Below are positions 56,661 through 64,000 of a stretch of 64,000 nt of DNA, one piece after another. The notes beneath the pieces were generated by a model that was given only the letters and a program-made list of their open reading frames with translations, had not been told where the DNA came from and made no database searches. Numbering within the stretch: position 1 is the stretch's first letter; each line of letters begins with the position of its first letter. The position numbers were made by a program, and so were the translations under genes. The stretch lies in contig NC_085067.1 of the NCBI RefSeq assembly GCF_963662255.1, forward strand, positions 1,573,928 through 1,637,927, written 5' to 3'. Origin of the DNA: Cinclus cinclus. Taxonomy: Eukaryota; Chordata; Aves; Passeriformes; Cinclidae.

Positions 56661-56749
56661 ACAGCCCCCCCAAGAAAGGATCTGAGGATTTCTGCTCATC
56701 CCTGGAAAACTTGTATCTCCTCTCCCACCAGCGGTATTTTACACCCCGC

Positions 56750-57260
56750 TCGCGACAGCCAAGGCGCTTTTGAAGGAAGTGTTTTCTAAGTAATAAAACG
56801 CCTCCAAGAGCGGGGATTAGACATAATCCAATTCCTTTATCAAATAAAGATGCCATCGTGGCCTTTGGAACACAAAGGAAGAAGTTCCCTGGCTGTTCCC
56901 ATCTCACCATTATATCACATAATAGCCCTGCCGCAGGCTGGGCCGGCACCGCGACACAATGAGAGATGGAAAGGGCTCGGCCTCCCCGCCACCTGCTCAG
57001 GCTGCTGCATCATCTGGGACACAGGGATTAATCCCTACATTTCCCTTTTCCATCTGCCTCCCATCAAAGGTAGCCCCTGTCAATCTGGCAGCACAACCCA
57101 CGTGGAGGAGTGGGGAACACTGCTGGGACAAATGCGGAGCTGTTCTTCAGGGGTCTGCTGGTTTCATTTGATTTTACACACGGATAAAATGTTTTGTGAA
57201 AGTTCCACTGTGGGGTGTTGTAATTAAAAGTGGTGAACTTGATACAAGCTGCTGTAGAGC
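56750..57260. promoter_or_regulatory. candidate conserved island
   Basis: TAATTA at 57221-57226, GGGATTAATCCC near 57024 (a 12-bp palindrome) and GGAACACAAAGGAAG near 56867. Confidence 0.4.
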
Positions 57261-57413
57261 TGCCTTTGTCTGTAATTCAAGCACTGGCAGTGGTGTTTCA
57301 CTCTGTAATCAGAGTCGGGTTTTGGATGTGCTTTCCAAACAAGGTGCAGCTTGGAGAAGTTCTCACCAGTTGGGAAGTGCATCTGGTTCAATGACAAAAT
57401 CACTCCTCCCCCT

Positions 57414-57441
57414 CCCCCCCCCCCCCCCCCCCAAAAAAAAA
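57414..57441. repeat. C19 followed by A9
   Basis: A C run at 57414-57432 is followed by an A run. The minus strand is G19, strongly quadruplex-prone. Exact length may be a sequencing artefact. Confidence 0.9.
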
Positions 57442-58060
57442 TGGAACTAGAAAAGAAAGGGGACAGGCAAATCACTCCACCCCAAACTCTGTAAAACCTC
57501 CAACTTTCCCTTGATGCCCAGGAGCTTTGATGTTCTTCCAACAGATCTACTTTTCCCTCCACTTCAACAATCCTGCAGTTTGTAGGGAGAAGGGTCCTGG
57601 CTGCTTTCAGAGCTTGAGGAATGACTCTGAATGGCCATTTCACCATCTGGCCAACAAATACACTGTGCTTCTTCCCTCCCTCCCCAGGAAGAAAAATCAC
57701 AGGAATGAGCCAAAATCATGAACAACCAGAATAGATGTTGCATCCATTGACTCCAAAATGAGATTTGTCATGGAATAGAGTCCTGGCATTCCAGCTGTGG
57801 GGTCACAGGAGATATTTCTCTACAGAACTGGCTATTCCCCATGCTCACTAGTAATGACATATCCCATGGGTGGTGGTTTTGGAAGTCTGACCGTGCCAGC
57901 GGCAAGGAGGAGTTGGGTGCTGGCCCAGGTGTGTAGCAAGGTTGGAAGAATTCCCACATTTCTGAAAGAGGAGCTGGCAAGAAGAGACTCATTTCTGCCC
58001 CCACTTCCCCATGAACTTGCTGCAAGTCCCTGTAACAGATTGACTCCGAGTGTAGCTCTA
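57442..58060. other. unique spacer
   Basis: No gene or repeat recognised. Confidence 0.5.
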
Positions 58061-58210
58061 CATCCAGAAAATCTTAGATCTTAATTTTATAATATCAGCC
58101 TCCATTCTATTTGACATTGATTTTTCCGCTAAGTCTCGGTGCAAATCCATGAATCAGCCCATGCACAATAGGAGAATGAGAAATAAAACTTAAATACTTT
58201 CATGATTCTT
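58061..58210. promoter_or_regulatory. small AT-rich island
   Basis: TTAGATCTTAATTTTATAAT near 58074. Repeat-free AT-rich text to about 58205. Confidence 0.33.
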
Positions 58211-58429
58211 TTCTCTGGAGCTGGCAGCAAAACCTCAGTAAATCACCGAAAATTGGAGGAGGAAATGCATTCCCTTGAATTTTGCTCCACCCTTTGGTAG
58301 CGAGGATTACATAAAGAAGCTGAGTTGTATTCCAGAGGAGGGTTGGTGGGAATGGAGGAGCTCTGGTGAGCGCCAAGCCTGTCCTTTCTGCACATTGACC
58401 CATTTCCCTGTCATTTTATCTGCACCATT

Positions 58430-58600
58430 CCAGCCCAGATCCGGGACGCCAGCCCGACGTGAATTAGCGCGAGGGCCATTCACCACCTGTTTGATCTGTC
58501 AAGTTATGTGGGAAAGCGTATCAATTAACAGCCCTGATTAGCTCATCAGCCTGCCCATCTGACAAAACAGTCACCCCCTTTCCAGCCTAATCCCCCCGGA
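58430..58600. promoter_or_regulatory. candidate island with PBX/MEIS words
   Basis: CTGTCA 58496-58501, CAATTAAC at 58522, TGATTAGC 58535-58542 and TCTGACA near 58559 lie within 70 bp, a MEIS/PBX/homeodomain mix. Confidence 0.42.
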
Positions 58601-58660
58601 AAGCCGCGGCAGCGCCGGCGATGCCCGCGCGCTCCGCCCGCCGCAGCTCGGGAGTTTCAC
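58596..58660. promoter_or_regulatory. short dense CpG cluster
   Basis: About 12 CpGs in 55 bp (GCCGCGGCAGCGCCGGCGATG and onward to CTCGGG). It is the densest non-array CpG patch in the window, too short for a classical island. Possibly an enhancer core or a weak promoter. Confidence 0.45.
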
Positions 58661-59180
58661 CCTGCAGCCAGCAGGTTTTTGGGTTCACTTCCCAGGAGCC
58701 TCCTGGGTTCCCAAACAGCTTAAAAAGCTGGGACAACGGCCAGGAAAAAGGACCTTCCATGACCTGCTCTTAACCCCTGAGGAAAGTTACACAAACTCTT
58801 TCACGCCTGGCTGGGATCGCTGTGTAGGAGTTGGCCAAAACAATACTTTCCCTTGTGTTTGCCTACCTTATTAAATATCAATTAATATTTATGGAAGTTT
58901 ATAAACAGTGCAGCTTTGGTTTCAAGGGTGCTTAGAAATCTGATCTTCTCCTCCTCCTCCTCTCCCTCCCCTCCCAGCAGCATTTCTCCTGCTCAGTGCT
59001 GCATGGTGAGAGCCTCACTCCCTTTCCAGAGGCTCCTGGGTTTGGGGGGGGCTCCTGGGGCTCCCACCCCAACTCTTCTCCCAGCCCTCACTGCTTGTAA
59101 TCCTTTGGGGCAGCCCTGGATCCCCCATCCTGCTCATCCCTGCCAAAAACCCAATGCCAAGAAAGCCACTGCGGCACAGA
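58661..59180. other. unique spacer
   Basis: Includes a small AT-rich patch at 58860-58905 and a CTC-rich run at 58948-58965. No gene seen. Confidence 0.5.
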
Positions 59181-59490
59181 CAGGATCAGGCCTGATGGAT
59201 TTATACCAAGTAATCTGTATTTATTGCAAGTCCATTCTCTTTTTCTCCCCCCCTATTGACACACTACTTTGTTTTAAATTATGTTTAATTTAAAGGATTT
59301 TTCTGTACCCTTATTTCCTAGGAAGAGCCTTCTAAAAGGCTCCCGCTGATTAATTGTTGCTGGGCTCCTGCCAAGACTTGGAAGTTTTACATGTAAAGAG
59401 AAAATACGTCTCTCTCCACTCGCCCAGGCCTTTTCTATTTGGTACTTCAGACTATTTTACAAACATATGGCCTGTCATTCAAGCAGAGAG
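59181..59490. promoter_or_regulatory. AT-rich island with small hairpin
   Basis: GAGCCTT (59325-59331) and AAGGCTC (59336-59342) form a perfect 7-bp stem with a 4-nt loop, directly before TGATTAATTG at 59347-59356. Confidence 0.4.
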
Positions 59491-60108
59491 CACCATCCTG
59501 CTGTCAATATTTCCCTCCCCATCACCAAGATTAACATCAGAGGCTCCAGCAGCAGAGGCTGGGGTCTGGCCTCTCACCCCAGCCCCACGCTCCTCTTTGC
59601 CATGCAGCAAACACGTCCCTGCACCAACCCAACGCGCCTGAGAAATTGCTCCTGCTCCTGCTTTCACTCCTCTGCTTATTTTTGCCAGATAAATCAACAT
59701 AGCACAGATGTTCATTGCCCCATTTTTCACAGTCCCTTTTAAATTTACTCTTTATTATTTGTAGCAACTTGGAATACTTGAAGTTTAATAATATTAAAAA
59801 ACAAGGATTTTTTTTTTTTTTTTTTGCCTGCCCTTGGCTTACCCTTCACGTCAAGCTGAGCACTGCGGTTGCTACAGTGGGGTGTGACACTACCATGGCA
59901 GAAGCTATAAAATATTATAGAGTTCGTTTTCCTTTTATTTTCCAAACACAGATCACAGCCAACACTGCCAGAGCTGTGCAGTTGTTTGTTGCTCAAGCTG
60001 AGCTGTTCTCACATCTGGGGGGCAGAGGGAACAGGGATGGAGATGAGTCCACAGCAGCACCTTGGGCAAAACATCTGCACCTGAGCGTCTTCTCGTGTGA
60101 GACAGTTT
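59491..60108. other. mixed spacer with T18 run
   Basis: T18 at 59808-59825. An AT-rich patch surrounds it (59740-59950). No gene seen. Confidence 0.5.
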
Positions 60109-60330
60109 ATAGAATCACAGAGTGGTTGGGTTGGAAGAGACTTTAAACCTCATCTCGTTCCACCCATCTTCCCCTCCCACTATCCCAGACTGCTCCAAAC
60201 CCCATCCAACCTCACCTCGGACACTTCCAGGGATGGGGCAGCCACAGCTGCTCTGTGCCAGGGCCTCACCACCCTCACAGGGAAGGATTTCTGCCCAGTC
60301 TCTGATCTACCCGCCCTGTCCTCTGGCAGA
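60109..60330 (-). mobile_element. CR1: CR1 LINE 3'-end copy
   Basis: In reverse: AGAATCACAGAGTGGTTGGG, GAAGAGACTTTAAA, CACTTCCAGGGATGGGGCAG, CCTCACCACCCTCACAGG. The first 20 nt are the inverted CR1 terminus. Confidence 0.88.
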
Positions 60331-61000
60331 TAAAGCAGCACCTCCCACATCTCAGGTGAGACACCACAAAAAGCATCCCCCCAAAGCCTCTCCTCCCTGG
60401 GCACCCCTGCACGGATCAGCCACGTCTGGGTGAGCTGCAGGGGCTGGTGGCAGCTCACCCACCTCTCTTGGCCACGGGGGAGAGATGCCAGGGCACAGGA
60501 ACTGGAGGAAAAGCAGCACCAGCCCCAGCAGCTTATCAGTGAGAGCTATCCCAGGGACCATCTGAGGGCTCTTAGATAAGAGGGTGTCAGGTTTAATACA
60601 TCACACAAACCTGTGAGCTTGGCCTGCCAGATCCTGCAACCTGAGAGTTTAAGAAGAAAGGGATTTAGGGCTGGATTCCTTTCTGGGCTTCCAAAAATAA
60701 ACTTCTGTAAGCCCGATTTAAAAAGCAACATTCATTAGAGGGAACCAAGTTCGGGGGAATCTGTTACATTGCTGCAAGCACATGGTGGATAGTAAAGAAT
60801 AGCCAAGAAAAAACTAAACAAACAAACCAATCCCTGCTAGCAAATAAACCCCTCCATCTCATGCACTGTTGTTATTTTTCACTCTTTCCCTCCATATTCA
60901 CCTCCCAAACCTATCACCATTTAATGTAGAAAAGCAGCCGAGATGTTTCAAAAGCTCAGATCAATAGCAACCCCCTCCATCTTTCTCTTTTTTTTAAACC
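60331..61000. other. unique spacer
   Basis: No gene or repeat recognised. T8 near 60989. Confidence 0.5.
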
Positions 61001-61500
61001 CCAAAATTATTTTAGGCAAGGCTGGGCCCACTTTATCCTTATTTATTTATTACTTAATCGGTAGAGAACCCTTGAGGCAAAATAGCCTCGTTTGCAAGAA
61101 AGATCAGGTGCCAGGAGCAGAGGAGGCAGAGCCACAAATCAGCATGCAAAGCACCCCACAGCATCTCCGTGCAGCACATGTGGTGTTTGCTTACATTACT
61201 TAACAGTTTAACACAGGCTTTTCAAACACAACACTTGTTTAGAAGAGACGCAATAAGGAAGGGCAGGGAGTTGTTTCCAAACCAGGATAAAAACTGGAAA
61301 AGGCGTTTGCTGGGGGAAGGCTCTTCCACACCCAACAACCGAGCAATCAATTTTAGCCTCGTTAACACAGCCCATGAAAGATGCACTGTCTGTCCCTTAA
61401 GTGTTGCTCCTGCATGTCTCCCTTAAATCCCCACATTTGTTACTGTTAGTTATTATTTATACAACTTTGTTTGCTCTGGAAGTGGTACAAAGTGCTGAAT
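61001..61500. promoter_or_regulatory. candidate AT-rich island
   Basis: A TTTA run at 61036-61050 with TACTTAATCGG following, then repeat-free text with GAGCAATCAATTTTAGCC near 61341. Confidence 0.33.
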
Positions 61501-61549
61501 TATGTGGGGAGGATTTCTTTACAGGTTAGGACTCCTCAGATCATCCAAT

Positions 61550-61822
61550 AATAGAATCATAGAGTGGTTTGGGTTGGAAGGGACCTTCAAACACCTCCAG
61601 TTCCACCCCCTGCCATGGGCAGGGACACCTTCCACTATCCCAGGTTGTTCCAATCCCATCCTGTGCATCCCTGGGAGTGCTGACAAACCCTCCGGGAGCT
61701 CTGGCAGCCATCCCTGGGGAGCCTGGGCAGTGCCCAGCACCCTCAGAGGGAAGAACCTTTCCCTGATCTCCAGCCTGACCCTTCCTGACACAGCTCCAGC
61801 CATTCCTTGTCCCTGTTGATCG
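61550..61822 (-). mobile_element. CR1: CR1 LINE 3'-end copy
   Basis: In reverse: TAGAATCATAGAGTGGTTTG, GGAAGGGACCTTC, CCCCTGCCATGGGCAGGGAC, then CCCTGGGGAGCCTGGGCAG and CTGATCTCCAGCCTGACCC. It keeps more of the inner 3' region than the others, and its words suggest a different subfamily from the copy at 60109. Confidence 0.9.
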
Positions 61823-62180
61823 TTGTTGGAGGCTTGCCTAAGCTGTATTTCTCCAATTGCAGTGATTAAAGGATTCTCCCGGTCCTTTCCCTTATCCCTG
61901 TGAAGGGAGACAGGTAACAGATCCATCAGGTAAGTGGCATTAAGAAGTCACTTCAACAACAGCGTGTTCTGAATGGGGAAAACAGCAAAGACTGGGATGA
62001 AAGACCTGGCCTGAGGGATCAGTGTGAAGCCCATGCCATGGCTGGGGGGGCAGGAGGAGGACATGGACACCGTGCCATGGACAACTGACAGGAGAGGGAA
62101 GGCAGGAATCAGCTCGGGAGCAGGTACCACAGATCATGGCCCATCTCCCTGCGCAGGAGCTGCAGGGCTATGGCTGCAGT
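61823..62180. other. unique spacer
   Basis: TTTCTCCAATTGCAG near 61848 looks acceptor-like, but no exon follows. Confidence 0.45.
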
Positions 62181-62480
62181 CAGCCTCAATAACGAGCACC
62201 ATTAGAGAGGGGGATTTAAGTGTCAGCAAACTTAAGGCTGGACGGCTGAGGGTACATTTCTTTAATGAATAGTTTTGTTGTCCAGGGATATTTACAGCCT
62301 CTGTTGGCAGCACTGCAATAACCCCACGGTGCAGTGCTGCTTATGGAATAAAATGACTCGCCTTAACCAAGCATACTGTAAATTTTCCAGAGCCAGTGTC
62401 CTATTGGAAGCAGGGCCTGGCTGTGTGCTCACGTTTGATTTAAGGTAACATGTCTCTTGCTGCTCTGTGTTCCTTGGCTT
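62181..62480. promoter_or_regulatory. candidate conserved island with hairpin
   Basis: AT-leaning, repeat-free block that contains the hairpin at 62300-62347, with TTTCTTTAATGAATAG near 62257. Confidence 0.4.
62300..62347. other. 48-nt hairpin
   Basis: GCAGCACTGCA (62307-62317) pairs perfectly with TGCAGTGCTGC (62330-62340) around a 12-nt loop. Below it a G-T pair, one mismatch and five more pairs (two of them G-T) extend the stem to 62300/62347. Short for a microRNA precursor, but the arms are unusually well matched. Confidence 0.75.
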
Positions 62481-64000
62481 TACAGGAGATCCTCTCTCTG
62501 TGCAGCACTTTGCAGCAGCCAGGACAGGACACATCCTCCCCAGGGTCACCCATGGCTGCCATCAGTGTCCCCAAAGGCTGGCAGACAGCAGAGACCTGAT
62601 TTTGCACAGGTTTATGCATGGGGTTGAATCTTAGCCATAGAGGGGGATCCTTCTGTTGGGGAGCTCAGCCAGGCTTGTGTTTCAGGGAATGAGCTAAAGT
62701 CAGACATTTCCTTTGGGTATGGATTTTTGTCATGCCCAGATCTGCCAATCCTGCCTGAACTCTCTGCTCCCAGATTTCAGACATTACCCCAGGAGCCTCC
62801 TGCAAAATGATCACCTGAGTGATCTTTATAGACTGACAGGAGCCACAGCTCAAGTTTGTAATAACAGTGATTTAAGAACTTTCTGTATTTTTTTCTGTGT
62901 GTGTTTCTCTGCTGTTTCACACGGATATACACGTGGAAAAGGAGGAGACATGCAGAAAATGAGAAATCCTCAGGACAAAAAGTGAGGCAGGGTGAGAAAA
63001 AAATATCAGAACTATAGAAATACTCTAAGGTTTGTAAAACAACAGAGGAAGAAGGACATTGAAAGCTGGCTGTTGGGCACAGGACTTTCCATGACCTCAG
63101 CTCTGCTCCATGTGTCCTCTGGAAAGAGGAAAAAAGGAGCAAAACACAGTTAATGATTAATTGCACAACCCAAAACTCTCCCACAAAACCCCTTCTGACC
63201 ATGGCAGATATTATTCTCCCACTTCATAAAAGCTTAGCCCCAAATCCCAGGCTGGACCACATCCCCCCCGGAGGCTGGGAGGCTGCAGTGACCTGGAGCC
63301 ACCGGGGCTGAGCCTGCTCTTAACCCCAGAGCACGGAGACACTGCACGAGTGACCTGCCATTGATTTACAGGACAGTGAGGGGACAGTGGATTAGCAGAG
63401 TGTGTGTGGCTGGAGCAGCTTCCAAGGTGGAAAACAAGCTCAGCCCGGGTTGGAGTTGTGTGTGGGAAAATTCAGCGCTGCCTCCTCCAAAGCTCATCTG
63501 CAATTTACGCTCCTGGAGTTGTGGGTTTTTTTAACAGCATCATCAATCAGTCAATCAACAGGCCCCAGAAAGTCAAACATCCCAAAATTCCACAGAGCAG
63601 CACGGCCTCTCCTCCCACCCAGCCCTCTTGTTTGTGTTACTTCCAAGGGGAGATGTTTTCTGGAGAGGCCGGAGGAAGAAGGGAGCAGGCAGTGAACTTG
63701 AGCTGAAGGAGGTGGAAAGGAGGAAAAGTGGGAGAATGCAGCTCTCCTCCATGGCCAGTGAGCAAAATACAGCAGAAAGGAAAAAACATGACATCAGGGA
63801 ACACAACTGGCAAGTAAAGATAACGTTTACCCTGGGGGTCTCTGCAGAGACTTTTGAAGAACATCCTATTTTGGGGCTTTGGGAATGGATCAGATTTCAC
63901 AAATCCCCAAATCCTGCAGCATCTGCTCCCTTAACCCTTTGGAATGCCCTCCGGCCACACAAACTGGGTGCTTTGCTGCTCCTGTCCCCAGCATCCTGCC
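62481..64000. other. unique spacer to window end
   Basis: Mixed sequence without gene or array. The only motif noted is the doubled PBX-like word at 63542-63557. Confidence 0.5.
63542..63557 (+). promoter_or_regulatory. doubled PBX-like motif
   Basis: ATCAATCAGTCAATCA contains AATCA twice. ATCAATCA is the known PBX/HOX-type core. Confidence 0.4.

Noticed and set aside
59325..59342. intrinsic bacterial-type terminator
   Set aside because: A hairpin exists, but there is no T tract directly after it and the DNA is avian-like.

Overview
The window reads as avian nuclear DNA, most likely from a songbird, and I find no protein-coding gene, rRNA or tRNA I can defend. The avian call rests on several fragments that look like the 3' end of the CR1 LINE. 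These carry the TTGGAAGGGACCTT and ATTCTGTGGTTCTGTGA type sequences and occur in both orientations. A 643-bp solo LTR at 24498-25140 is, from memory, like LTRs dispersed in passerine genomes. Two older fragments look like MIR/CORE-SINE fossils. Nothing suggests a bacterial or viral replicon: there are no operons, ribosome-binding sites or dense coding. Nearly all longer open frames lie in tandem arrays whose unit simply lacks stop codons, or are short chance frames.

The layout has three interleaved components. (1) Tandem arrays: a 10-bp array at 1-1113 (cut by the window edge), a 19-bp array at 6822-7231, a TCCCA pentamer array at 18611-18719, a 15-bp array at 22812-22883, a purine-rich array at 23625-23912, a 9-bp array at 33061-33606, a 20/21-bp CpG-rich array at 35107-35282, a 20-bp array at 46411-47400 and a mixed 20/21-bp array at 51055-51659. 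Several show higher-order repeats, so they grew by stepwise amplification. (2) Some forty AT-rich islands of 100-750 bp, low in simple repeats and rich in homeodomain cores (TAATTA, ATTAAT), PBX, GATA, TCF/LEF, forkhead and octamer words. They look like conserved non-coding elements, but conservation cannot be seen from one sequence, so these calls have modest confidence and their borders are approximate. (3) Unremarkable GC-richer spacer between them.

The simplest overall reading is a gene desert or very long intron near a developmental regulator, on a minisatellite-rich chromosome (a microchromosome or subtelomeric region is possible). I could not identify the locus. The best candidates for a closer look are four nuclear-receptor half-sites in tandem at 54852-54877, two short hairpins in AT-rich islands at 35424-35476 and 62300-62347, a 26-bp near-palindrome at the edge of the first array (1119-1144), and the higher-order structure of the arrays. 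I did not find a novel gene system and do not claim one.
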